Notes under the pieces: generated by a model
The model's database searches: none
Seen by the model: the letters and a program-made list of their open reading frames with translations, nothing else
What the model was told of the DNA's origin: nothing
Shown here: in pieces, positions 32,441 through 43,329 of the stretch
How positions within the stretch are numbered: the first letter of the stretch is position 1
Layout of the letters: every line of letters starts with the position of its first letter
Program-made: the position numbers and the translations under genes
Assembly: GCA_029204225.1 (NCBI GenBank)
Contig: CM055107.1
Location: forward strand, 7,658,873-7,722,872
Length of the DNA stretch: 64,000 nucleotides
Source: Diphasiastrum complanatum
Lineage: Eukaryota; Streptophyta; Lycopodiopsida; Lycopodiales; Lycopodiaceae
Reading direction: 5' to 3'

Positions 32441-33180
32441 TCAAACATACGAAATTGACTTCATACAAGCATCTCCATCAAACTCAACCTTGAGGCATTT
32501 ACTTAGCAATTGACTCACACTAAGCAAATTCTTGGTAATAGATGGAATAAACAAAACATCTTCCAAATGAACATTCCTATTTGTAGAGAGAGAAATAGGA
32601 ATTGTGCCAATGTCTTTGGTTTGCACATTCACCATCATTGGCCTGTAGATCACCCTCTTGTCATCTCCATATGCCAACAAAGAAGTGAAATACTCTTTGT
32701 GAAAAGTCATGTGTGAACTTGCTCCACTATCAATCCACCATGGATCTAGATCTCCATCATTAACAAGCATACATGAAGACATCACAAATGCATCATCATT
32801 TGCAAACCATCCTCATCAAGAGTAAGATTACCTTTCTTGTCTCCTTGATCTCTCTTCTTCCTGTAGCACTCACTTGTAAAGTGTCTTTTGATGCCACAAG
32901 AGAAGCACTTGAGCTTTGATCTATCTTTCTTTTTGCCATTTAAAGAAGCCTCCCCTCGATCTTGCCCTTTAGGCCACTTACTTTTGCTTTTTCTCTTGAT
33001 GAACATAGCCTCCTCTCCAACTTGAGATGTTGATGAAGATCAACCTCTTGCTTGAAGTCTATATTCTTCATTGATCAAGATCTATTGATGATCAATCAAA
33101 CTTGACAAAGTTCTTTGAATAGCAAGACTTTGAACAATGTTAGCATGAGCATCCAACAATAATTTAAGAATAACTTGAAA
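32441..33180 (-). pseudogene. Ty1-copia gag/protease fragment, sister of the intact element
   Basis: The zinc knuckle (CFSCGIKRHFTSEC) at 32782-33006 and protease (DPWWIDSGASSHMTFHKEYF, then ISLSTNRNVHLEDVLFIPSI) at 32441-32785 align closely with residues 225-395 of the 1316-aa polyprotein. The knuckle has Arg where Gly is usual (KRHF for KGHF). The protease itself looks intact. Gag remnants with a TAG reach to 33180. Everything after the protease is deleted, up to the LTR-like stretch. Confidence 0.85.
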
Positions 33181-33490
33181 AGATACCTCTCAAATTTACA
33201 TCTACCTAATGACTTAGTAAAAATATCTACCATTTGATCTTCAGATTTACAAAAAACAAGATCAATGGCTCCATCAAGAAGTTTCTCTCGAACAAAATGG
33301 TAGTGTATTTTGATGTGCTTGCTTCGAGCATGTAAAACTGGATTTTTGGCAAGGTGAATGCAACTTTGATTATCGCAAGATATAGTAGTCGCATCCACCT
33401 GTGGTTGACCTAAGTCCACAAGCAATCTTCGTAATCATACCGCTTCTTGTGTAGCATTGCTGAGTGTTCGATATTCAGCTTCCGTCGATG
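33181..33490 (-). pseudogene. Ty1-copia RNase H C-terminus of the second element
   Basis: Reads AVVVR..-type remnants then ATTISCDNQSCIHLAKNPVL, HARSKHIKIHYHFVREKLLD and MVDIFTKSLGR, the end of copia RNase H with its Asp (CDNQS). Sequence changes at 33180 to the gag of a different copia lineage, so the 3' end and 3' LTR of this element are missing here. Confidence 0.88.
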
Positions 33491-33496
33491 ATAAGA

Positions 33497-34192
33497 CTAC
33501 CGTAGGTTGCTTTTTGCTGCTCCATATTGCAATTGTACCATAATTGAATGTATGACCATTGGTAGATCTTCTGTCATCAAATCTGTATAACCTACCAACA
33601 TTGGCACTTCAGACTGATCATACTTCAAACCAAAATTCAATGTTCCTCGAATGTATCTGAGAATACGTTTAGAAAACTTCCAGTGTGCTTGACTAGGATC
33701 TTGCATAAATTGACTTAGAATGTGAAGATTAGGATCAACATCACTCTTTATCATTCCCCTTCGCTTGAAGTGTTCATCAATGCAAGAGTACCACGCCCGT
33801 GGTGCTTGCTTCAATCCATAAATGGCTTTGTTGAGCTTACAAACGAGATGCTCTCTCCCTGGCTCAACAAATCCTTGAGGTTGTACTAAGTACACCTCTT
33901 CATCATTAAGAAAAGCAGATTTAACGTCCATTTGTTGGATCTTCCAACCATAGAAAGCAGAAATAGCAATAATAGAACGTATAGTTACCATCTTAGCTAC
34001 GGGTGCGAAGGTTTCTTCAAAATCAATACCTTCCTGTTGCTCAAATCCTCTCGCAACCAACTGTGCTTTATACTTGTTGAGTTGCCCATTAGTTCCATAT
34101 TTGATCTTGTATATCCATTTGCAAGTGATAGGCGTCTTACCATTAGGTAGCTCAACCAAGTTCCATGTCCTATTTTTCGATATAGCTTCCAT
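33497..34192 (-). pseudogene. Ty1-copia reverse transcriptase, internally deleted
   Basis: Contains TRTW-region WNLVELPNGKTPITCKWIYK, YKAQLVARGFEQQEGIDFEE, TFAPVAKMVTIRSIIAISAF, MDVKSAFLNDEEVYLVQPQG and YGLKQAPRAWYSCIDEHFKR. It then jumps from SDVDPNLH to LSQFMQDPSQAHWKFSKRIL, skipping about 130 residues including YVDD. The deletion removes the polymerase active site, so this copy is dead. It continues on both sides in the normal pol order. Confidence 0.93.
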
Positions 34193-34609
34193 TTATGTTT
34201 CCATAGCTTCATGCCACTCCTTGTGCTCCTTTGCTTTATCAAAAGTTTTTGGTTCTTGAGCCTTGAGCACAGAATCCATTAGGGCTACATTCATCTCTAA
34301 TCTTGCAGGAGGTTTTTGATTTCTACTTGATCTTCTAAGCTCTCCCTGCTCACTTAATTCGGGAGTATCTCCCTTATTAGCATCACTTGTTACTGACAAG
34401 TACCACTTAGGCACTCTCCTAGGAATCTCATTATTGACCCTGTCTTTTTTCATTGGCTCTTCCATATCGACACCAACTTCTTTCTTCACTTGCACTTTAG
34501 CTTTATCATCAAAGAGATCAATTGTCAATTTTATTTGGTCATTTTGACTCATCTCCTCAAAAGTAGCATCTCTGGAAATCACGATCTTTTGTGCATCTGT
34601 GTCATACAT
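34193..34609 (-). pseudogene. Ty1-copia integrase/RT linker
   Basis: Acidic, low-homology linker beginning MYDTDAQKIVISRDATFEEM (end of the integrase C-terminal region) and ending before the RT start. It contains RRSSRNQKPPARLEMNVA, the usual basic segment before RT. A stop near 34193 separates it from the RT frame. Confidence 0.85.
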
Positions 34610-35468
34610 CTTGTATGCCTTGGCTCTTTCATCATATCCAAGGATAATACACTTAACAGCTTTTGCATCCAGGTTCTTTCGTTTTTCATCAAGTACATGA
34701 GCATAAGCATCACAACCAAATATTTATAAATGAGAGACATTAGGTTTCTTTCCAGTAAAAGCTTCGTAAGGTGTCTTACCCTCCACGGACTTCGTAGGAC
34801 ACCGATTCAAGATATGAGTAGCTGTGTTGCATGCTTCTGCCTAAAAAGTATTTGGCAAACCCTTGCTCTTAAGCATTGCCCTAGCCATCTCCACAATGGA
34901 TATGTTTTTTCCATTTTGCAACTCCGTTCTGTTGTGGTGAATAGGGTGTAGTGGTTTGTCTCTTGATCCCCTGATCCTTGCAGAAATTTATAAACTCTGT
35001 TGAAAAATACTCATCGCCACCATCTGATCTGAGGGTCTTAATATAACAACCTGTTTGTTTTTCAACTAGAGCCTTGAACTCTCTAAACTTGGCAAAAGCA
35101 TCAGATTTCTTGCTTATGAAATAAATCCAGATATGTCTACTATAGTCATCAATGAATGTGATGAAATAGTAACAAGCACTAATGGACCTAGTTTGTATTG
35201 GTCCACACAGATAACTATGAACAAGATCAAGAATGCCATTGGCTCTTCTTGCTCCATCTTTGGGAAATCTCTCTCTCTGCTGTTTTCCCAAAATGCAATC
35301 CTCACAAAACTTTTGTTCAAAAGAGATATCAGACAATCCAACAACTAGATTACCTCTTTTAAGGATTTGCAAGCTTTGAGCACTGATATGACCAAACCTT
35401 TGATGCCAAAGATCACTTCGACTATCAACAGTGCTTACCATAGCTTGAGTAAAAGAACTCGCATTCAA
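34610..35468 (-). pseudogene. Ty1-copia GAG-pre-integrase and integrase
   Basis: 35468-34881 reads WHQRFGHISAQSLQILKRGN, CEDCILGKQQRERFPKDGAR, LVHSYLCGPI, YYFITFIDDYSRHIWIYFIS, KTLRSDGGDEYFSTEFINFC and TPYSPQQNGVAKWKK. The first catalytic Asp has become Tyr (HSY for HSD) and the Glu of VAExKN has become Lys (VAKWK), so two of the three catalytic residues are lost. DEY retains the second region. The stretch 34610-34880 holds broken C-terminal integrase. Confidence 0.9.
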
Positions 35469-35477
35469 TTTGTAGAG

Positions 35478-36005
35478 TCAATTCTCGTTGACTCTAGCTC
35501 CTGTAGCAATCACTTTGTAGTGATCCTTAATGTCTTTGACAAGATATTTGTCACTGTGAAACTCAACCTTGAGTTGTTGATCAGCCATCGTCCCAACATA
35601 TAGTAGATTGTTAGCTAAGTCAGGTACATATTGCACATTGCTTATATGTTTTATCTTCCCGTTGGCTAGCTTCACTGGTACCACTCCAACTCCTTTAACA
35701 TATAGCAATTTGCCATCAGCTTGTCCAACTTCATCACCATTGTCAGTTTTCTTGATTTCTGAAAACCACTCTTTCCTTGAAGTCATGTGCTTGGATGCAC
35801 CACTATCAATGTACCAGGTATCCTTGGCTTCATCACTTGTCATTAATGTTGTAATGAACAATTTTGAACTCTCACCTATATCATCTTCATATTGATTATC
35901 ATCGTATTGATGTTGATCAGTATAATTGTCTTCATAACAATAGTCATCAGATTGATGTTGATCAGCATAATTTTTTGCTTGCCATTTGTCTTTTCTTTGT
36001 TCCAT
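35478..36005 (-). pseudogene. Ty1-copia protease region
   Basis: Starts with an Asp/Tyr/Gln-rich repeat (DQHQSDDYCYEDNYTDQHQY) then has the protease site DTWYIDSGASKHMTSRKEWF and downstream VGVVPVKLANGKIKHISNVQ with YVPDLANNLL. DSG is intact. A CCHC knuckle (CRYC.KPGHWERECFKK) is readable in the 36006-36107 gap to the gag frame. Confidence 0.92.
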
Positions 36006-36107
36006 CTCCTTCTATTTCTTGAAGCATTCACGCTCCCAGTGACCAGGTTTGTTGCAGTACCTACAATTTCCAGGTTTATTTTGTCTTGAATAGCCGCGTC
36101 CTTGACC

Positions 36108-36863
36108 TCAGTCTTGATTCCAATTACCTTGATTCAGAATATCATTGACTTGCTCATGAAATTGTTGAAATGATCCTCGGCTTGAGTTTCCTCCTATCAA
36201 TTGATACTTTCCACGGCCAAATCTTCCACCTCGTCCTCTAACTGTAAGAGCTTGATCATAGCTCATATTACGATGATTCAAGTTCTCTTGACATTGCTCT
36301 TCTTGCAAAAGCAATCCACCTAGTTCTTCATAGGTTGGAAGATTTTCTCTTGTGGTTATACTCGTCACAAACATCTGATGTGACTCACTCAGACTATTCA
36401 ATGTCAATTGCACGATCTCACGATCTTGTACTCGCTCTCCAACTGCTGCTAATTGATCACAGATCTCTTTGATCTTCAGTATGTGATCGACAATAGTTGC
36501 ACCATCATCCATCCGCAATGTATGCAACTTTGTCCTTAGAAATAGTATTCGAGATGTATTTGTCGTTTCAAACAATGCCTTCAATGTATCCCACGTTTCT
36601 TTTGGTCCTTCTAAATCTGAAATATAGGGAATAATTGCATCTCTAACTGATAAGTTGATGACATTTTGGGGTTTCTGTCTTCTTCTATCAAATGCCCGCT
36701 GATCTTCTTCAATCACTGGCCTTGTCTCTTCACCTGTCACAATCTCCCATAGCTCCTTTTCCATCAAAATGTTCTTCAGTTTGAATTTCTAAACTGCATA
36801 GTTGCCGGCACCTTCCAATTTGCTTGACTCATTAAGGACACCCTCGCTTAGAGTTGCCATTAC
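36108..36863 (-). pseudogene. Ty1-copia gag (UBN2_2-type)
   Basis: The start ATG is at 36863 (MATLSEGVLNESSKLEGAGN). After YAV a TAG replaces the Trp conserved in this gag family (NYxxWK), a TGG-to-TAG change. The rest (36767-36108) is open: ELWEIVTGEE, KETWDTLKALFETTNTSRIL, FLRTKLHTLRMDDGATIVDH and REIVQLTLNSLSESHQMFVT, then an Arg/Gly-rich tail. Apart from the premature stop it would be a normal copia gag. Confidence 0.92.
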
Positions 36864-36932
36864 TGGATAGATGAGTCTGGATCACAAAATTTATTCACAA
36901 CACAGAACTATAAATTTTTGGTTGTAAACCTG

Positions 36933-37160
36933 ATATCAGTATGACGCGCGGGTGCACGACTGCTCGGGATTCTCTTTACCTCTGGCGCGTCGCTCCGATA
37001 TTGATACTGATATGTGATATCGGTATGACGCGCGGATGTACGACTGCTCTTGATTTTTTTTACCTCTGGCGCGTCGATCCGATATTAGTACGGATATGCT
37101 ATATCTATATGACACGCGGATGTACGACTGCTCAAAATTTTTCCAAGCTCTGGCACGGCG
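36933..37160. repeat. Three tandem hairpin units in the copia leader
   Basis: 84-bp period: units start at 36933, 37017 and 37101. The first two contain a 69-bp inverted repeat, from ATATC(A/G)GTATGACGCGCG to GCGCGTCG.TCCGATAT; the third has a decayed right arm. They lie between gag and the primer site of the minus-strand copia element. Related 69-bp units are at 645-800. Confidence 0.85.
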
Positions 37161-37627
37161 GCACGGCGGCTACGCCACCTCCTCTTTGCAAAGATTTCGA
37201 AATGTGTGATCGCTCAAAAGACAGAGATCAGTAATGTGAAAGTATGAAGCCTTCTAACTCTGAATGGTAGTACTAGACACTATCTAGTGTGATTTGCGGT
37301 ATTCCAAATAGACAAATGAGAGATTTATTGGCAAACCTCTCACACAAATAGCAGTTTCCACAACAACTAGGAAGTATTGTAAAAATCTCCCCCACTCAAC
37401 AGATTTTCAATCTGTCTGATGCTACCCTGGCTTTTTTGATGCCTCCGAGACTGTGCTTTTGTTCCCCACTGATGATTCTGAGCTCCAACCCTACAAAATA
37501 CACCAACGAAGAATTTCTTCCAACCGTTTTTGTCTCTCCAAGCTTTCACCTCCCGTGAAGGACTTTCTCACTTCGTTGCGGAGCCTGTGACAAGTTGTAT
37601 CCACTGATCAGGCATGCAAGACTATTG

Positions 37628-37641
37628 CTGCTCTGATACCA
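37628..37641 (-). other. Primer-binding site of the second copia element
   Basis: TGGTATCAGAGCA on the minus strand, directly next to the 5' LTR. Confidence 0.93.
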
Positions 37642-37903
37642 TGTCAAGAATTAGATATGCAACATTAAGCATTCACCATAAGCAATCACCACAAGAATGC
37701 GGAAGAAGAACACGCACTATCACTCTATCACACTAACTCATACAGAATGTGAAATGTACAAATAAACCCTGAACTCTGATAGAGAGAGAAAACTTACTAG
37801 TAGACTAATAGACTAGCCTACGGCTATTGACAGCTGGTCACAGTTGTCAACATTAATGTGCATCGTAAACAGTAACAATGAAGTTTATCATTGATTTCTA
37901 ACA
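37642..37903 (-). repeat. 5' LTR of the second copia element
   Basis: About 262 bp, minus strand TGTTAGAAATC... to ...TTCTTGACA. The next five bases outward (37904-37908, TCTAC on the minus strand) are the likely target duplication. Confidence 0.8.
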
Positions 37904-37908
37904 GTAGA

Positions 37909-38367
37909 GTTGGGCCATCGGTGGTCTTCTTCTAACTGTAGGGCTACGTTGGGATTGATCTGTATAGGATATAAACCTCGATTCCAAAAACATTCTTGAT
38001 TCATAAGAAATGATACTAAGAAATTAGGTTTTAAATTGCGCCATCCAGTTGGCTGTGATGTGCTGGCACTCATCTAGTTAGGACTTCTTGGAAATTCACT
38101 TGCTAATGAATTAATGCAAGTCAGTGGTTTTAATTCCAAGTGGAATTGTAAACAGTTTGTCTGCAAATTTGAACGTAAACTGTCATGCAAAAAATTGAAA
38201 GGCCGAAAAATGCGAAAATCCAAAAGGCTTTGCTAATGCCATTTCCTTATAATTTCAGGCACCCCGTTATTTTGCAAGAAACTAAAGTGTTTGAAGTCTT
38301 CGAAGTGGCCGAAGTGTCAATAACCAGTGCACCAAGATTCAATTAAAAACCAAGATTCAATAACCAG
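37909..38367. other. Flanking sequence between two opposed LTR pieces
   Basis: No coding. A short imperfect direct repeat (CAAGATTCAATAACCAGTGC-type) lies at 38320-38370. Confidence 0.4.
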
Positions 38368-38442
38368 TGCGTGTTCTTCTTGCGCCTTCTTTTGGTGATT
38401 GCTTATGGTGAATGCTTGATGTTGCATATCTAATTCTTGACA
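38368..38442 (+). repeat. Inverted fragment of the same copia LTR
   Basis: The last 75 bases of the LTR at 37642 in the opposite orientation (shared ATGTTGCATATCTAATTCTT, ending TTGACA), followed by TCTAC. Confidence 0.8.
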
Positions 38443-40130
38443 TCTACTATAGAGCAGCATTCATGTCTTCACGTTATGTCATGATGGTGGAAGATTGGCA
38501 GGAATTTGGGTTCATACAAAAGGTGTGAGAATACTTGGGGCCATTACAACTTTGAAACAAATTATGTTTTCAGATATTTGAAGCCCTGGGAAAACAAACG
38601 AGTACGAGAAAGTAATCCATGTAGCGACAAGGAGAGCATGACACACATGAGGTTCTCAAGCGGGTTGGAATGTAAAAGGCCATTGGGAGATCTCAATTTT
38701 GCGAGACAATTTGGTGGAAAATAAACACTTGGTTTTACACAAGCGAACAGAGATCTATGTTTTTCCAAGTGCCAATGCGGAAGTGAAAGTGGTATCATTT
38801 GATATGTGTTGCAGTGTCCTGCAACAGATTAGGAGAGAACGATGTTGGTTGATTCTGATGAATCCCTGAGATACGAGGCCGATGTTATTTCAAGAGCACA
38901 TCTAAGCCTAGACTGAGGAGGTCTTTGAAAAAGAAGAAAAGAACGAGAATTGTTAGAAGTTCGAAATCATGTGAGCCTCATGGTGAATCCCAAGTGATGG
39001 AATGATCATGTAGGAGCTAGTATTTGTAGCATTTGTAATAAATGCAAGTAGACCCCTCTTAGTTAAATTAGAGTGAGCCACCTTTTGATGGTGACCTCTA
39101 GTGGAGAAGCTAATTCCACATGTAATTTGTAAAATTGTGGAATTTCCACTTAGGCTCCACATGGGCAGCCCTCTTGGTTATTTAAGAGGTCCCCTCTCTT
39201 GTGAGGGAGCTTTACATGCCATTTGTTTTTCCTCTTGTTATTGAATAGAAGATACTCCACGAGTATTTTTGGAAAATCATGATTGATGAATCATACAAAT
39301 CTAAATATTTATGATTGACGGATCATAAATAGATACTTAATTGTTTTTAGAGGATTATAAGAAATTGTAACGATTAATTTTTAATCTATTAATTGAGTAA
39401 GAATTCAGATCAGGGTTTTAAATATATTTACTCCAATGTTTTATTGAGAGCCGATGGATCTCATAGACATTCTCACGACTATGAGGTAAGTTATTTTACT
39501 TGTGGAGAATTTAATTAATCTCGTGGATGTTATTCTACTACAGTGTATGGTTTGCAGATGCTCGAGTACAATTCTTTTGATTAAATCTCCAATTATCATA
39601 GGGGACAGACAAATCTATCAAGATGAATGATTGCTATTTTCTTACATTTGATGCTAGAAACAAGGGCATTTAACTCAAGAGAGAATCTAGGATACTTAGT
39701 TGAGTTTTAATCATTTTACATCTTAATGATTCTCCTAGAGATTCTAGCTAAATGAATTATCATATTTTAGAATTGTAGATTCGAAGGATATTTGTACCTG
39801 GAAGCTTTATGAATTTTTTGCTAAAGTTTGTGGATGATTTCAGACTATAATTACTATTTTTTTCCTTCAATTTTAATCTCCTTAGTGTTTCATGTAAGTG
39901 TTTTACATGAAGGCGATGTTACTAGCTTGCGATGAGTGTAATCCAGTGGAGAAATCTATCGCTTAATGTACTTTCCAAACTTGAATTTGAACTCCAAGAT
40001 AGTGGTTAACGATTGAAACCCAGGTTTTAACTCTGAGTACTTGTTTGATAAGAAAGTCAGACTAAGGATAATGATTTTCAAGGTTATTGAAGAAAGTTAA
40101 AGGAACTGTTATGTAATTCTTTCGTGTTTT
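38443..40130. other. AT-rich stretch with LTR-like promoter words
   Basis: No coding frame supported. About 39008-39260 has a TATTTAAGAGG promoter word and an AATAGAAG poly(A)-like word, suggesting LTR sequence without a partner. The end leads into a purine tract and gypsy-type LTR. Confidence 0.35.
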
Positions 40131-40147
40131 GAGGACAAAACTAGATT

Positions 40148-40330
40148 AAGGGGGAAAGAATGTTATGTCCATGACCAATACATAGGAATCAGTATACTCC
40201 TAGTCTTGGATACACGGTACTCAAGTGAAACACGATGTTAGTTATGCCACATCATATTGGAGATGACGAGAAAGTAACTAATAACACTGTCTCAATTAAT
40301 TTTGGACTTTTTAATTTATTTAGGACTATT
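40148..40330 (+). repeat. Polypurine tract and gypsy-type LTR start, copy 2
   Basis: GAGGACAAAACTAGATTAAG then GGGGAAAGAA leads into TGTTATGTCCATGACC at 40161. The same arrangement occurs at 14166-14400 (minus) and the LTR start matches 30988 (minus). It is the junction of a lost internal region with its 3' LTR. Similarity fades after about 40290. Confidence 0.75.
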
Positions 40331-41190
40331 TTCTACATGTGGTGCCAAAAGAGCCAGATAAGAAAAACAATAAAAAAATCACTAGTTGTTGAAGTGAAAT
40401 TTTCTCGAGTTCAAATCTCATTTCAATGCAACTATAAGCCAAACAAGACAAATTTGGTCAACGAGACCCAATTTAGTTTCCAAAATTTATTGATGCTTTT
40501 TCCCAATAGCTATGAGCACCTAATTGTAAATCCAAAATAAATTTGGTTTTTGAGTATCATATTATACATTGAAGTTATAATTCAGATGAAGTTAGCATTC
40601 CAATTGTTAAATCAAGGTGGTTATGGTGGATGTTTTTGGGAAATCAGATATAATCATGTCTAAAATTAGTGTTTATCAGAATAACATAGATAACTTTTAA
40701 ACATAAACATTGATGTTTAAAAGAAACAAAACATAATTTGATGATTATATTCAAAAAAAACATAAACATCACTGAATCATATACTACTTTCAAGCTCTAT
40801 TGTAAGAACTCTCATAGAAATTTAATCACAATGTGTCATTTGCCACAAAAAGTGGTTCATATTTATAATTAATGGTCTTGGGCCAAGCAAGCCCTACATT
40901 AGTCAAGAGACTATTACAAAAGATGCACAACTTTGGTGCAATTCTAGACAATGTACAAGTTTAACCTTTTAGACTAATTGTGATTTACTATGTCAATATT
41001 CTAAAGGTTGAGAATTAGAAACTATTTTCAACCTTTAGAATTTCTAAAAGCCATTAAACTTTCTACATCATGATTCCTCATGGTCTTACAATATACATGC
41101 CATGGAATAGGACTTACTTATAATAGGGTGACATGGTCACACCCACAAAAAGTCAGCTTTCTACAAGATTGCCAAGCTGGATTTACAACT
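40331..41190. other. AT-rich stretch, nothing recognised
   Basis: No frame, repeat unit or motif I can support. Confidence 0.5.
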
Positions 41191-41197
41191 GAATTTA

Positions 41198-42319
41198 CTA
41201 CTCATCAATATCAGCTGCACTTTCATTGGATAATTTGGACCAGTATTCTTTGATGTGTGCCACTGATATTTCCAGAATAGATATCGATTTTTCCACAGTA
41301 TAGCCATGTGCTTCAATTGTTTTTTTCGCCTTTGATTTCCATGCATGAACAACAGTATCTACATCCATATATTGTGGTCTGTCGTTGTTTGGAATCCATT
41401 CTTTCTCTAAGCAATTTTTGTATAGCTCCGAGTTGTGAACTTGTCTCTGGTTTCTATGCCGTTGATTAGATTTTGGTTCATACCACAATGCTTTAAACTC
41501 TATGGCCAAGCCTTCTGAGTTTTTTTTCATTTCGACAACTTTTGCCACCCAAATAGGTGTTGAAGTCTCCACAACATTTTCATCTGGAGGCCGCATTGCA
41601 ACAAACTTGTCCAACACAACTTCTCTGCATGGGATGAATTCAACCAGAGGTGCATCAGCTTTTCGCCCACTAAACCTTCGGGGTAATAATTCTACATCCA
41701 TTTCGACCTCATTGATCAAAGTTGATACAAATTAATCAAAAGTGGTTGGCAAGGATTGTGGCCAAAAAGCTTCTTGGCTATACATTGATCTTGACAAGAT
41801 CTTTTGTTTGGAAAGATATTCGACAAGTTTTGTGGTTTCAACCACACATGCATCATTGCGATCCTTGTATATTGGAAACTATTGGCTCATGAACCGCAAA
41901 TAATCAATAAATGACATTATTCCTTTCATTTCATCTGGATCCAGATCCTTCGTGGATGCTAGAAAAATGGCTTTATCTTTTGAAGGTACACATTGCAACA
42001 ATTTGAAAGGTTCACTCCATGTATTGTCTCCGTCATTAGAATAGTATTTTCATTGCATGGTTGGCTCGCCATTCATCATTTGAAAACAAAAATAGTGAGG
42101 ATTGGTGTGTCCTTCTAAGCCATCATTTCCTTGAGAAATACAAGGATCTATAAATTGTTTTCAGTCTACCATTCGTTCCAGTATTTCTACTTCAGTGCTT
42201 TCGATACGACCGCCACCTATCTTTTTACCAATTCGTGCTAGCATATCTAGCATTGTGTGAACTGAGTGCGACTTCAAAGCCTTGGATATGACACTGAATA
42301 CCTTATCTACCGTTGCAGG
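41198..42319 (-). pseudogene. Decayed 374-codon frame, unknown family with a chromo-like segment
   Basis: One frame runs 42319-41198 with four internal stops: TGA 42163-42161, TGA 42052-42050, TAG 41881-41879 and TAA 41734-41732. Recognisable stretches are HSVHTMLDMLARIGKKIGGG, HTNPHYFCFQMMNGEPTM, FLASTKDLDPDEMKGIMSFI and, after the last stop, TPIWVAKVVEMKKNSEGLAI plus FKALWYEPKSN. The last segment (Trp-x-Ala-Lys-Val, then aromatic-rich WYxP) looks like a small chromo/Tudor-type barrel at the C-terminus. I do not recognise the family. Codon-level continuity over 1.1 kb shows it was a real protein. All stops fit Q, W or R codons changed by a transition. A transposon-borne gene is likely. Confidence 0.6.
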
Positions 42320-42726
42320 TCATCACCTCTATCGCCTCCACATCCAGTGTAGTACCTCAGATGCCACTGCAACAAGACGACACTGCCAAAGGACAGCAGA
42401 CTACCCCGTTTTCAGCCACTGTCTCTGCTCATCTGTCCCACGAATACACCCCTTCCCAACCTACGGAGGGATTTTTGCTCCATGAGTTTGACTGGCTAAA
42501 ACAGGAACTGCGAGAACTTCAACGATGAGTAAGCTATTTGGAATCGGAAAATGGCAAAATCAAGATGAAAATGGGAGAGCTACAGGCTGAAAATTTGAGA
42601 TTGAAGACGGAGCTCACAGAAGTGAACGATAAACGTCTTCATGTGTGTGGCCAACCAAAAGAAATCCCATTTATACCTTTTGAAAGATGTTATGTGCCAC
42701 TAACATACAACAAAGACCAAAAATAA
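42313..42726 (+). pseudogene. Short coiled-coil frame, divergent from the 41198-42319 frame
   Basis: The frame follows an acceptor-like TTGCAG at 42313-42318. It reads PSQPTEGFLLHEFDWLKQEL, a TGA at 42526-42528 where Arg fits, then SYLESENGKIKMKMGELQAE and NLRLKTELTEVND, an evident coiled coil. It ends at TAA near 42726 after PFERCYVPLTYNKDQK. It could be the last exon of a gene whose earlier exons are missing. It abuts the start of the minus-strand frame, so the two probably met by insertion. Confidence 0.45.
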
Positions 42727-42839
42727 ATTTTTTCTTATTCTCCCTACAACATTATTTATTTTTATTTTGTTTTCTTTTCTATCCACGGCGAATTCGTTGA
42801 GGAAGTGGAAAACAATTCTTACCTTTTTTTTTACATGCA

Positions 42840-43270
42840 CGTTTAAGGGGAAAGGTGCATGTAATCACATGCACCCTAAGGAGAAAGGCCTTCATGCACT
42901 CTAAAGAGAAAGGTGCATGTAATCACGGAAAAGAAATTTGAAAAAAAAGAAAGTAGTTTTAAAAGTGATTTTACGTGGGGGGAAAGGCCCTGTCTGAGGT
43001 CCTTCCTTGCTGGGAGGACCCTTGCCCGAGGGTGGCCTAAGGAGAAAGGTGCATGTAATCACATGTAAAAAAATTCAAAAAAAAAAAGAGTAGTGTTAAA
43101 AGTGATTTTACATGGGGGGAAAGGCCCTACCTGAGGGCCTTCCTTGTTGGGAGGGCCCTCACCCGAGGGCGGCCTAAGAGATTAAAATTGACTTTACGTG
43201 GGGCGAAGGCCCTGTCTGAGGGCCTTCCTTGCTAGGAGGGCCCTCGCCCGAGGTTAGGCCTCAACCAGCA
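42840..43270. repeat. GAGGGCCTTCCTTGCTGGGAGGGCCC tandem repeat
   Basis: Three units about 120-150 bases long, each with GGGGAAAGGCCC, CTGAGG.CCTTCCTTG and GGGAGG.CCCT.GCCCGAGG, spaced by A-rich sequence with AAGGTGCATGTAATCAC. GC blocks are near-palindromic. Confidence 0.8.
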
Positions 43271-43329
43271 AGGAAGGCTCGAGGGCTTCGGGCCTTCTCC
43301 TGCATAATGCCATTGTGCGAAAGGTTTTT

